Below, piece after piece: positions 37,894 to 48,742 of a stretch of DNA of 64,000 nt (position 1 is the first letter of the stretch; each line of letters starts with the position of its first letter). Source of the DNA: Ricordea florida (taxonomy: Eukaryota > Cnidaria > Anthozoa > Corallimorpharia > Ricordeidae); assembly GCA_949710005.1 (NCBI GenBank), contig OX453280.1, positions 13,012,605-13,076,604 on the forward strand, given 5' to 3'. The position numbers were made by a program, and so were the translations under genes. Under the pieces are notes generated by a model. It had not been told where the DNA came from, did no database searches, and saw only the letters and a list, made by a program, of their open reading frames with translations.

Positions 37894-38089
37894 CAGAACT
37901 TTATGACGAACAACCGATCTAAATTGTATTTAGTTTTGACCTCTATAGATAGACATTTTGACATTTGCGAAGGGTTTTGGGCTGCGCTCAAAATAACCGC
38001 CCTCCCGGGCCCAGTCCACGCATGCTCTCTTTTCTACAAATTTCTTTTCTACAAAATTTATTTTCTTCTTTATAAAGTTTTTCCAATGT

Positions 38090-39320
38090 AAAAGGTTAAT
38101 TGCATGTTGTGGTTGTTATGAAATATTGATATTTGACATCATAAAAAGAAAGTAAACAGCAGAAAGTAACAAAGTTAATATGTTATGTCTAACTTTGCAA
38201 ATTAAGGCTTCAATTAACATTTCATTTGTGGAAAAAGGGCAGGGGTTCTAGATAGCGATATTATCAGGGGGGGGGGGGTCATTGTACTCTAAGGTAAAAC
38301 TGACCCATTGTGAAAAGGCTATGAAACTTGTTGTCTCTACGCAATATTATTGAAACCTTTCAATCAGAGAATACATACATATATATATAGCAAAGAGAAA
38401 TACTACTCAGAATTCAGTAATCACATTTGCTTTATTTTGAAATGATCGCATTGATCACCGATAATATTGCAGAACCAGTACTTTCTAGTGACACAGGGTA
38501 TATATTCTGTTGAAAATGTTTAACATAACTGCTAGATCAAGAAAATTTACAACATTTTCACTGTTGCAATGATATCAGATCACATCGTTATAAATGATTG
38601 CTATAACAACTGCAACTCTCTGTGTTGGGAATTACTTCAAACTGGAAACGCTATCGTTTTATTATGAAAAATACCTATTTACATTCTCTTGTAATCTGTT
38701 GGTCGTCTTCCGATTCCGTTTTTAGACTAATAGAATTATTTTCCAGAGTGATTTTCAATCGTTGAAGTCGTTCTTACTCGGTGTCCCTTCTAAGTCGTTT
38801 TGCTAAAAGTACTACGCCAATATATTTCGTTATGTAATCGTTCACTCATGTCCTGTATTTCTATCAATAACACATTCAAATTCAAAACTAACTTGATTGA
38901 GTTCCTGGTCCTTTTCCCTGCTGTTTCTTTTGCCTTTTTCTGGAGCGAGCAGTTGTTGTCTTGGCTGCGATGTCTGTTGTTATTCTCCCTGCTGTCGTTT
39001 CTCTATCCCTGCTTTGAGTCGTGCTTTCCTCGTGTTCAGATTTTCACGGTATTCGAACTTACTCGGCGACGACCTCGTGCTAATATTTCTTGAATATCTC
39101 GGAGATCACCTTGCTGGGATGTACTTCCAGGACGAGTGAAATCGGTTTCCACAAAATTTATATTACTTTCAAAAAGGAATCACCGAATTCCCAATGGCCG
39201 AAATTTAGCAGTTCTCAAGTGCGCTACTATTGCCAGGTAACCTGGCCTGCGAACGGACACCTTTAAAATATAGATATATATATATATATAAATATATAAA
39301 AAGTTATGATGCTTCGAGCC
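38090..39320 (-). repeat. Interspersed repeats R3 and R2, inverted copy
   Basis: The segment is the reverse complement of about 34600-35830. It includes the ORF-like block 38800-39139, which matches 34746-35085 on the opposite strand. With the left copy it brackets the LINE. Confidence 0.65.
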
Positions 39321-39490
39321 AACAGGGATGCCACACGCCAGAAAGATCCAAAAGGATTCGTAGTCCAAACCTCGAGTAATGAAATTTGTAGGCAATTGTG
39401 GAAAACGAGGACGGACAACTTCGAGCGAAAAAAAAAAATATATATATACAGTAAGAAATCTAAAAAAAGTTTTAAAATTTAATAAAAATA

Positions 39491-39517
39491 GACGTTTCGG
39501 TCAATGACCTTCATCAG
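39491..39517 (-). ncRNA. Hammerhead-ribozyme-like core, PLE2 left arm
   Basis: On the minus strand CTGATGA, GGTC-ATT-GACC hairpin, GAAAC. It has the same layout as PLE1 but the canonical CTGATGA. Confidence 0.45.
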
Positions 39518-40072
39518 TTGCAGTGCAAGTGAATAAGAAATTACAATGTCCTTAAATAGGTTTACAGTATAAAAGATGACATAATATAACAAAGATGATT
39601 ACATAACAGGGCGTGGTAACACATGAAAATGAAAAAATTAACCAATGATAAACAATCGGTGATTACTAAGCGAGAAACTATGACAATGCGATACAAAACT
39701 CAAGAAACGCAAACCAAATATGAATAAATAATCGGATATAATACAAATAAAATTAATGTTAAAAAACTATAACATGATTCGTCAAGTCAGCCAAAAGTGT
39801 GAAGGGACCCGCGTGTAAAATATTCACAGTATTCATAAAAGGCCATCCTAGGAAAAACTTGTAATAAAAACCCCAAACAAAGCCCTTGAAGCTATGCCGC
39901 GGCAAGGCACAACAGGCGCCCTGAACAGGGCCCTTAAACAACAATAATGTAATAAATTCCCCGATGGGGGCCCTTGAGAAAACCTTGCACTAACAAAGCT
40001 AACAAGATCCAAGGTCAGGGCCTTTGAACACCTGAACTAAGATAACCGCCAAATTAGCAAGTTATTTTTACG

Positions 40073-41614
40073 CTAGTTGTAGTTTATTCTTTTTTTCGAG
40101 TGGAATTCCTGACGTTTATTCAAGCCAAAAGGTGCCAGAGAGAACAACTGTGCGCTCCAATATGCCTCTTTAGTGATTAAAAGCTTTTCGATGTTACTTG
40201 TATTGTTTGCATTTATCTGCACTTGATCAATACACTGGAAAGAAAAATCGTTTAAGTCGTGCGGTGTTCTGTTGAAATGAACCGCTACCTCACAAGTCTT
40301 TTTCTTGGTCAGCATGGCAGACTTGTGGTTGCGAAATCTAACTCTAAAATCTGTTGTTGTAGAACCAATGTATTGTAAGTTACATTTCTTACACGAAGCC
40401 AAATAAATGACATTTTTTGAATCACAAGAAAGTTTCGATCGTATCTTATAGCTCTTGCCTGTTTGAAAACTTTGGAAAGAATTTGATTCGACAAAGTAAT
40501 TGCAACAGAGATCACATCTTGTTCTTTTGCATTTAAAGCAACCCCTAACCTCAATAGCCTCTTCAACTTCAATGTTAGAGCCATAACGAGATGGCGCTAA
40601 CAATTCCTTAAGGTTTTTAGATCTTCGAAAAGAGGCTATGATGGAATTTGGCGGGAAAAATTCTTTTAATTTGGGGTTGGATTCCAAAATACCTAGGTGT
40701 TTTCTGATGATGCGACCAACATCAGGTAAATTTGGATTAAATGTTGTTACAAATGGAAACAATTTCTTCTCAGCTTTGGCACGAGTTCTAAGTAAGTCAG
40801 TTCTAGATGTAGTTAAGGCTTTAGAAAATTGATCTTCCACTAGTTTTGTGGGATAACCCTGATTGACTAGATAACCCTTGTATTCAGTTGTTCTCTCGGC
40901 AAGAAATACTTGTTCAGAGCAGTTTCTCTGTAACCTAGTTGCTACGCCATAAGGGATAGCCTTGAAAACGTGTTTGGGGTGAGCACTTGATGGTGGAAGA
41001 TACAAGTGGCTATCAGTTGGCTTTGAATAAACGTCTGTCTGAATGAAACCCCCGATGAGATGTAGAGTTAAATCTAGCACGTGAAGCTCGCTTTCAGAAA
41101 AAACTAATTCAAATTGAATGGAAGGATATAGAGAATTTATAAAGTCAGTAAACTCATGCAGTGCAGGGAGGCCTTGTTGCCAGAGATCAAAAACATCGTC
41201 ACGGTATCGCCACCATAAGGCCGGCTTTATGGGGCCAGAAAATTTAGCTTGATAATCTATTTCCCCCATGGCAAGATCCGCGTAACTACAGGCGTTCTTT
41301 GGGCCCATGGCTGTGCCATGAATTTGTAGGAAAAAGTTTTCCTTAAAAACCGAGTGATTGCTCTTCAAACAAATTTCTACTGCTTCTAAAATGCAATTAG
41401 TGGATGGAAGCTGGTTTTCTCTAGCATTCAGTGCCTTCTTGACTGCAGTAAGACCGAGTTGATTATCTATGTTGGGGAATATTGACACAACATCCCAAGA
41501 AACTAAAAGGGTGCCTTCGGGGAAAGGGCCACTCCTATTAAGATCCTCAATTCTGTTAAGTAAGTCGGTCGTATCCTTGATGAAAGATGGCAACTTACGA
41601 GCCAACGGTTGCAA
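40073..41614 (-). CDS. Penelope-like RT with GIY-YIG domain, left arm
   Basis: The ORF has 513 codons and no ATG at the edge; the frame continues upstream to about 41735. It holds RT motif A (LLVSWDVVSIFPNID), motif B region (GTAMGPKNACSYADLAMG), catalytic WWRYRDDVFDLW, a Cys-rich linker (CFKCKRTRCDLC), and a GIY-YIG endonuclease (VIYLASCKKCNLQYIGST). It is uninterrupted, so the copy may be young. It probably lacks the extreme N-terminus. Confidence 0.87.
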   Translation of the reverse strand: MQPLARKLPSFIKDTTDLLNRIEDLNRSGPFPEGTLLVSWDVVSIFPNIDNQLGLTAVKKALNARENQLPSTNCILEAVEICLKSNHSVFKENFFLQIHGTAMGPKNACSYADLAMGEIDYQAKFSGPIKPALWWRYRDDVFDLWQQGLPALHEFTDFINSLYPSIQFELVFSESELHVLDLTLHLIGGFIQTDVYSKPTDSHLYLPPSSAHPKHVFKAIPYGVATRLQRNCSEQVFLAERTTEYKGYLVNQGYPTKLVEDQFSKALTTSRTDLLRTRAKAEKKLFPFVTTFNPNLPDVGRIIRKHLGILESNPKLKEFFPPNSIIASFRRSKNLKELLAPSRYGSNIEVEEAIEVRGCFKCKRTRCDLCCNYFVESNSFQSFQTGKSYKIRSKLSCDSKNVIYLASCKKCNLQYIGSTTTDFRVRFRNHKSAMLTKKKTCEVAVHFNRTPHDLNDFSFQCIDQVQINANNTSNIEKLLITKEAYWSAQLFSLAPFGLNKRQEFHSKKRINYN

Positions 41615-41747
41615 GTAAAATTCACTGAAGGCTGAAAGATTTTCTATAGCCGTACCACAACACGATGTGATAAGCCTGAGTGGGTTCCCTGCTTTGTGGG
41701 TTTTAATATTACCGAAGGCGACCCCTGGTTTGGCTTTTTTGTTAATT

Positions 41748-41830
41748 ATCCAATTAGCTAATTGGATAACACATCAACATTTAACATCTAATTGGATAAC
41801 ACATCAACATAACACACATTGGATAACATA
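41748..41830. repeat. Short repeats at the centre of the PLE2 inverted pair
   Basis: The spacer contains TAATTGGATAACACATCAAC twice and a partial third unit. It separates the two arms and is unrelated to the RT. Confidence 0.65.
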
Positions 41831-43423
41831 TCACGTTGTGGTACGGCTATAGAAAATCTTTCAGCCTTCAGTGAATTTTACTTGCAACCGTTGGCTCGTA
41901 AGTTGCCATCTTTCATCAAGGATACGACCGATTTACTAAACAGAATTGAGGATCTTAATAGGAGTGGCCCTTTCCCCGAAGGCACCCTTTTAGTTTCTTG
42001 GGATGTTGTGTCAATATTCCCCAACATAGATAATCAACTCGGTCTTACTGCAGTCAAGAAGGCACTGAATGCTAGAGAAAACCAGCTTCCATCCACTAAT
42101 TGCATTTTAGAAGCAGTAGAAATTTGTTTGAAGAGCAATCACTCGGTTTTTAAGGAAAACTTTTTCCTACAAATTCATGGCACAGCCATGGGCCCAAAGA
42201 ACGCCTGTAGTTACGCGGATCTTGCCATGGGGGAAATAGATTATCAAGCTAAATTTTCTGGCCCCATAAAGCCGGCCTTATGGTGGCGATACCGTGACGA
42301 TGTTTTTGATCTCTGGCAACAAGGCCTCCCTGCACTGCATGAGTTTACTGACTTTATAAATTCTCTATATCCTACCATTCAATTTGAATTAGTTTTTTCT
42401 GAAAGCGAGCTTCACGTGCTAGATTTAACTCTACATCTCATCGGGGGTTTCATTCAGACAGACGTTTATTCAAAGCCAACTGATAGCCACTTGTATCTTC
42501 CACCATCAAGTGCTCACCCCAAACACGTTTTCAAGGCTATCCCTTATGGCGTAGCAACTAGGTTACAGAGAAACTGCTCTGAACAAGTATTTCTTGCCGA
42601 GAGAACAACTGAATACAAGGGTTATCTAGTCAATCAGGGTTATCCCACAAAACTAGTGGAAGATCAATTTTCTAAAGCCTTAACTACATCTAGAACTGAC
42701 TTACTTAGAACTCGTGCCAAAGCTGAGAAGAAATTGTTTCCATTTGTAACAACATTTAATCCAAATTTACCTGATGTTGGTCGCATCATCAGAAAACACC
42801 TAGGTATTTTGGAATCCAACCCCAAATTAAAAGAATTTTTCCCGCCAAATTCCATCATAGCCTCTTTTCGAAGATCTAAAAACCTTAAGGAATTGTTAGC
42901 GCCATCTCGTTATGGCTCTAACATTGAAGTTGAAGAGGCTATTGAGGTTAGGGGTTGCTTTAAATGCAAAAGAACAAGATGTGATCTCTGTTGCAATTAC
43001 TTTGTCGAATCAAATTCTTTCCAAAGTTTTCAAACAGGCAAGAGCTATAAGATACGATCGAAACTTTCTTGTGGTTCAAAAAATGTCATTTATTTGGCTT
43101 CGTGTAAGAAATGTAACTTACAATACATTGGTTCTACAACAACAGATTTTAGAGTTAGATTTCGCAACCCTAAGTCTGCCATGCTGACCAAGAAAAAGAC
43201 TTGTGAGGTAGCGGTTCATTTCAACAGAACACCGCACGACTTAAACGATTTTTCTTTCCAGTGTATTGATCAAGTGCAGATAAATGCAAACAATACAAGT
43301 AACATCGAAAAGCTTTTAATCACTAAAGAGGCATATTGGAGCGCACAGTTGTTCTCTCTGGCACCTTTTGGCTTGAATAAACGTCAGGAATTCCACTCGA
43401 AAAAAAGAATAAACTACAACTAG
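41819..43423 (+). CDS. Penelope-like RT with GIY-YIG domain, right arm
   Basis: This 534-codon ORF is nearly identical to the minus copy. Differences seen include SIQF versus TIQF, SCDSKN versus SCGSKN and RNHKSA versus RNPKSA; the last replaces the His of the endonuclease motif in this copy. The ATG at 41819 lies in spacer sequence and native RT sequence begins at CGTAIENLSAF. Confidence 0.85.
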   Translation: MDNISRCGTAIENLSAFSEFYLQPLARKLPSFIKDTTDLLNRIEDLNRSGPFPEGTLLVSWDVVSIFPNIDNQLGLTAVKKALNARENQLPSTNCILEAVEICLKSNHSVFKENFFLQIHGTAMGPKNACSYADLAMGEIDYQAKFSGPIKPALWWRYRDDVFDLWQQGLPALHEFTDFINSLYPTIQFELVFSESELHVLDLTLHLIGGFIQTDVYSKPTDSHLYLPPSSAHPKHVFKAIPYGVATRLQRNCSEQVFLAERTTEYKGYLVNQGYPTKLVEDQFSKALTTSRTDLLRTRAKAEKKLFPFVTTFNPNLPDVGRIIRKHLGILESNPKLKEFFPPNSIIASFRRSKNLKELLAPSRYGSNIEVEEAIEVRGCFKCKRTRCDLCCNYFVESNSFQSFQTGKSYKIRSKLSCGSKNVIYLASCKKCNLQYIGSTTTDFRVRFRNPKSAMLTKKKTCEVAVHFNRTPHDLNDFSFQCIDQVQINANNTSNIEKLLITKEAYWSAQLFSLAPFGLNKRQEFHSKKRINYN

Positions 43424-44108
43424 CGTAAAAATAACTTGCTAATTTGGCGGTTATCTTAGTTCAGGTGTTCAAAGGCCCTGACCTTGGATCTTGTTAGCTT
43501 TGTTAGTGCAAGGTTTTCTCAAGGGCCCCCATCGGGGAATTTATTACATTATTGTTGTTTAAGGGCCCTGTTCAGGGCGCCTGTTGTGCCTTGCCGCGGC
43601 ATAGCTTCAAGGGCTTTGTTTGGGGTTTTTATTACAAGTTTTTCCTAGGATGGCCTTTTATGAATACTGTGAATATTTTACACGCGGGTCCCTTCACACT
43701 TTTGGCTGACTTGACGAATCATGTTATAGTTTTTTAACATTAATTTTATTTGTATTATATCCGATTATTTATTCATATTTGGTTTGCGTTTCTTGAGTTT
43801 TGTATCGCATTGTCATAGTTTCTCGCTTAGTAATCACCGATTGTTTATCATTGGTTAATTTTTTCATTTTCATGTGTTACCACGCCCTGTTATGTAATCA
43901 TCTTTGTTATATTATGTCATCTTTTATACTGTAAACCTATTTAAGGACATTGTAATTTCTTATTCACTTGCACTGCAACTGATGAAGGTCATTGACCGAA
44001 ACGTCTATTTTTATTAAATTTTTAAACTTTTTTTAGATTTTTTACTGTATATATATATATATTTTTTTTTTCGCTCGAAGTTGTCCGTCCTCGTTTTCCA
44101 CAATTGCC
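41834..44108 (+). mobile_element. Penelope-like element 2, right arm (plus)
   Basis: Mirror image of 39391-41662, about 2.27 kb, starting within the RT at CACGTTGTGGTACGGC and ending CCACAATTGCC. A 5 bp difference next to the junction marks where the arms diverge. Confidence 0.82.
43979..44004 (+). ncRNA. Hammerhead-ribozyme-like core, PLE2 right arm
   Basis: CTGATGA at 43979-43985, a GGTC-ATT-GACC hairpin and GAAA at 43998-44001. Mirror copy of 39491-39517. Confidence 0.45.
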
Positions 44109-44556
44109 TATATATAAATATATATATATACATATATAAATACTCTCGGCTCGACTTACTCGAGCTTGCGAGCCACGTGGTCTGACCGGAACCGACACGA
44201 TTAGTAACCTCGCTTCGCGAGGAATAATGTACGCCAGAAAAAGAAAATCGCTTGGAAAATGGAGGACTTCTCAAGTGACAACCAACGCAGCGCGGGTCGC
44301 CGTAAGGAATTTTTTGTTGTAATTACTGCCGTACGTCTCGTTTTCTCGCTGACGGAAAAAAAATATGTTTAGTTCTAGTGGCGACATTTTTTCAAATGGA
44401 GTTGCAAATTCTTTCTGTATTTGAAAGCATTCTGCAAAAAATATAATTCAATTTTGGTTCTCAAGTGAACAAGTGACATCAAATTTGGTTACGCAAAATT
44501 GAATTTGCATTTGTAAACAAATCCTTTCTCGTTAGTTTTTATCGATAAACTCCGGG

Positions 44557-44739
44557 TTAAAAACATAAGCCATTACCTCTGAACACGGCCAAGCCAAATT
44601 TAGTCCCTTTCTTGGAGTTTTCAGGAACTGCTTCGTTGTTAATTTGGATGATTTCTTTGCTTGTCATGGATGCAAACCGGGACGCCATATTTACGCAGCG
44701 GAGCGAAAAATTCGCAAGTTGCTCGGAGGTAAATAGCAC
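44557..44739 (-). pseudogene. Possible tyrosine-recombinase-type (Crypton-like) fragment
   Basis: A 60-codon frame contains MASRFASMTSKEIIQINNEA, then VPENSKKGTKFGLAVF. The pattern of an acidic helix followed by N/S-T-K-K-x-T-K-x-G-L resembles the N-terminus of cnidarian tyrosine-recombinase-like proteins. It is an isolated fragment. Confidence 0.3.
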
Positions 44740-45571
44740 AGGATATTCGGAGTTTGACTAGCCAATCAGAGCGCACCTTCAACGCTATCCACTGTTTTAG
44801 TATATACTAAATATATATATACATATACTAGAAATACGACTCCCGCATGACTCATGGTGGTTTTTCCCATGAGGGATAGAACCCCAATTTATGTATTTAC
44901 TTATTGTTAAATCATTATCACTTTTTTACTTTCTCAGTTCTTGTAATTATTATCATGACTATTATTGTATTATTACCATTATTTTTATTATTGTTATTAT
45001 TATTATTATTATTATTGCTGATGTTGATATTATTATTATTGTTATTTTTTTTATGTTTAACATAATATACTGTTATGGGGTGGGGGTGTATGTCCTATTC
45101 TGGGTAAAGGTATTGTTCATCTACTACTACAAGCAATACAGTTTTCTTCTGAATAGGGTTTGTATCAGTTGTGGTAAAAATTACTCATCTCTGAACAATA
45201 CCATTTCTTCTTTTCGGCTTAGAATTTAGTCATGGTTGCCACAGCCACAGGATCTTGAAATTCCCTTACTTTTCCCTGACAAATGTAAAATTTCCCTTAC
45301 CAACGAAATAAGAAAATTCACAAATTAGTCCTGGTAATGGCCTCCAAAGTCACCTCACAGCCCATCTCTCCACCCATTTATTTAATAAGCTTTCAGAAAG
45401 TCACATACAGTGCATATGGATTGATAGTTTCTTAAGGTAACAAAGTCATGGAAAAAGGATTGATTTTCTAGGCAATCCAAAATCAGCTTGTCATTTAATT
45501 CTACTACTCCAACACATTTCATGTCACATCCTCAATTACACCAAACCATAGCTGAGTAGCCCATTTCCATT
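44740..45571. repeat. Interspersed repeat remnants with TTA-type microsatellite
   Basis: R1-type border at 44826-44846 and ATT/TTA runs at 44940-45050. The following block recurs at 53784-54660. No gene is recognised. Confidence 0.55.
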
Positions 45572-45850
45572 GAGAGAAGTCAGGGAAAAGTGAAATTTAA
45601 GAGTTTTAATTTATTTATTGCCAATAGCCCATTTCCGAGTTGCTACATGCCTCAGTTTCATAGCGAGTCCAGGTGCAAGACCATTCAAATGGAAATGAGT
45701 TTAATTTGCATAAGAATACTCTATCATTTCCATTTGAATGGTCTTGCACCTGGACTCGCTCTGAAACTGAGGCATGTAGCAACTCGGAAATGGGCTATTG
45801 GCAATAAATAAATTAAAACTCTTAAATTTCACTTTTCCCTGACTTCTCTC
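45572..45850. repeat. Foldback element with 127 bp arms
   Basis: Arms 45572-45698 and 45724-45850 are inverted copies with one noted mismatch and a 25 bp loop. It is either a MITE or foldback element. The arms are AT-rich and non-coding. Confidence 0.85.
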
Positions 45851-46520
45851 AAAGACTTTAACTTTAATTTCTCTTACTGGAAATAAAAATCCCTGACTTT
45901 TCCCTTGCTTGAAGAATTTTTTCCCTGACCATTTCCTGACCTGCAGCAATCATGCCAGTGCAGTCATTTGTCCATACAGTTAGTGTGGAAATTCATGATT
46001 GAAAGCATAGGGCATTTAGGAAACTTCAAAGACGTGTTATTACATACAGCAACCTCGGAATGAATACATAAGAAAGATCATAAAAATTTTGGCATTACAA
46101 ACTTTAGTTTCTCCTTTGTAGAGTTTTTCTAATGTAAAATGTCAACTGTATATTGTAGTTGTTATTAAATATGTGTATTTGGCATCATAAAAATGAATTA
46201 GTCCGTACAGTTAGTGTGGAAAATCATGATTGAAAGCACAGGGCTTTTAGGAAACTTTAAAGACTTGTTATTACATACAGCACCCTTGCAATGAATATAT
46301 AAGAAAGATCGCGAAAATTTTGGCATTACAAACTTTAGTCTTCCCAATGTAAAAGGTCAACTGTATATTGCAGTTGTTGTTAAATATTTGACATCATAAA
46401 AATGAATTAAACAGCATTAAGGAAAAAGGTTAAGATGTTATGCCTAAAGGAATTTTTCATTTGTGGGAAAAATGTGGGGGCTAAGAGAGTTTTTCCCAGG
46501 GATACCTGGAACTCAAAGGT
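45851..46520. repeat. R3-related repeat fragments
   Basis: Two partial copies of a block beginning GTTAGTGTGGAAA-TCATGATTGAAAG lie at about 45979 and 46211. Related copies are at 54700 and 55155. Non-coding. Confidence 0.5.
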
Positions 46521-48742
46521 AAAAATCCATTTACAAAAGGCTATGGAACTTGTCAGTACCAACAAAACCTTTTAATTACTTAATACATACGGTATATGTA
46601 GCAAAGATATATAGCAAAGAGAAATACTACTCAGCGAAAAGCGACTTCCAAAATGATCTTGAAACTCTGACGTGTGCACGTTTTACACCGGGCATACTGA
46701 CTCAACACTACGCGTGGCTACAATTATCGTAAATGATTGGAGATTGTAAATTGTTGTCAGTTACCTTTCTATAACGTTTTGAATCGGGTAAAAACTTCAT
46801 TCATTGTTTTTGTTGACATGGTATCCTTTTGCGTGCAATTAGTACGTTTTCACAACCATTGTTTTCGATGTTTCATTGGAAATAATAGCGCTTGTAAAAA
46901 TCTGTCCTCAACAAAATATATATCTCAGGACCTACTGAGTCTAAGAAATCGCTCGAAACGGGAATGCACTCCTTAACTCAAGGCAGTGATAGCTAAGAAT
47001 ATTTCACTGATGCGTCGAATATTCCGGTATTGTAAAATTTTGAGTTGCGAATGTTTGTTTACGCGCGTGCCGACAATCACCTTTCCTTGTCGCGTCATTA
47101 ATTGAAGTTTGGAGGCACAAAGGTCCAGAAGTTCACCCCAGCCAGGATAGACAGCGGCGAGAAAAGGAAAACAAAAAGGTTTTAAGGCAAGTAATAACTG
47201 ACGTGTTGGTTTTTGTCTCGTGCATCACACCGGTCACCATATATGGCTGCCTTATTAATTTCGTTTGGGAACTGAGACGCCCCCGCATTTATTTCATTCT
47301 TAACGAAAAGTACCGAAAGAGGCCTACGACAAATATTCTCAAGTTGCGGTCCCGTCACCGTCCAAGAGAAAAACTCCACAGCTGCAAAATGTGACTCTCA
47401 ATTTAAACGAGTAACTTCTGGAAACATAACGCGATGTCAATATATTAAATAACACCACGGTGTCTGAAACGAAGATCAATGGCAAATTCAAAGATAATCC
47501 TGCTGTCATGATTGATTGGCATTGAGAAAAAGGTTCGATTGCAATACTGTATGTGTGTGAAATAATGAAACGATTAAAAGAGACAAGTGGAAATACACAC
47601 TCGGTTGAGAAAACAAACTCGGTTAAGAGAACGGACTCCGTGTTGTCATCTTAAGAGGACAATTCTCTTGTGTATTAAATCTGCACTCATTAAAAGGCTA
47701 TAATAATTCCAAAAAAAAAACAATACAGACACCACCAAAAACATCGTAATTGGTAGAATGAAGGATAACTCTTAGTTGAAAAGGTGTTGTTATGAGTTTG
47801 AACTCAGCTCCTGGCGTTTTGGATACGTAAAGGTGGAGTGAACTTTCTAGCTTCCGAATAGCTGAATAAATCCAATTGTACAAGGCCGATAACTAAATGC
47901 AAAGCCACGATGCTTTCTCTTCCGCATAAATGCCCAACAGTGATTAAGAAAGACAGATGATTTTATTTGTCTTCTTGATTTCTGTATTAGCATACGTTTG
48001 GAAACCAAATTAGGCATGTTGCGATAGAGTCTCGGTGGCTACTGACTGCAGCCAGTTTTTTGTTTAAGCATGGTTCCTTAAATAGCGGTCGTCACATTCA
48101 TTAAAGTAGTTGATAAATGCCACACCGTGAACAGCGATTCATATGATCATCCTACTCGAAGCGGACGTTGAAATATGCGGTCTCTTTTCAATCTAAGAAT
48201 GAATTGGGTTTCTTTGTAAAATTGGATTTCTTTAAACAATCCGTTTAAGATTACAAACTTAATTTCCTTCTAATAATTTTCCCGAGAATACATCCACAAA
48301 TATTTATTACACTGTATTTCTATAAGAGAATTAAGAGTAAGTCTACTTGATAATCTGTTAAATGAGTCTTTTTTTAGATGTTTGACAGCTAATTAATTCA
48401 ATGTTCAACGAGCACATTTTGCATGGAGTTAAATAAAAGAATACGTCGCTTAAATTGAATATTATTTCTAAACATGATTCCTCCTGCTGTTTAAGTGTTT
48501 AAATTGCTACTAATCTTTATCAATATTTGTGTACAATGCATGATTTAACAGCCACGCCAAATGAACAAATGAAAAAAACACTTTTCTTGAAATTTTTGAG
48601 GATGGGAAGGTCAAGTTTTTGAACGCAAGGCATAGACCTACTCTTGATAAAAAATGTACTGTAGATTCCCTTAATTACAAAAAACGTTTAATAGGAAATA
48701 TATTAGTGTGCACTGGTGAAGGAGGGACCTACCAGAGGCCAC
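46521..48742. other. Non-coding stretch before the GPCR gene
   Basis: Only short ORFs without recognisable features are present. It is partly AT-rich. Nothing supported as a gene; the part nearest 48742 should include the GPCR 3' UTR. Confidence 0.5.

Larger units (their letters stand above)
36203..38045 (-). mobile_element. Internally deleted non-LTR retrotransposon (LINE)
   Basis: On the minus strand: ORF1 (37893-37012), the first part of an endonuclease ORF (36801-36550), a short 3' region, and a 14-nt A tail at 36216-36203. Most of ORF2, including the reverse transcriptase, is missing. R3/R2-type repeats flank it as an inverted pair. Confidence 0.75.
39391..41735 (-). mobile_element. Penelope-like element 2, left arm (minus)
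   Basis: It extends further 5' than PLE1: upstream of the ORF the frame continues with RT motifs (GNIKTHKAGNPLRLITSC). It ends at 39391 next to repeat sequence. A different subfamily from PLE1, judged by many amino-acid differences. Confidence 0.82.

Noticed and set aside
37511..37906. Plus-strand ORF opposite the LINE ORF1
   Set aside because: Antisense shadow of the coiled-coil ORF.
45590..45949. Overlapping ORFs within the foldback (MKFKSFNLFIANSPFPS)
   Set aside because: Identical peptides on both strands result from the palindrome and not from coding constraint.
47182..47394. Short ORFs between 46.5 and 48.7 kb
   Set aside because: No motif, codon pattern or conserved neighbour; treated as non-coding.
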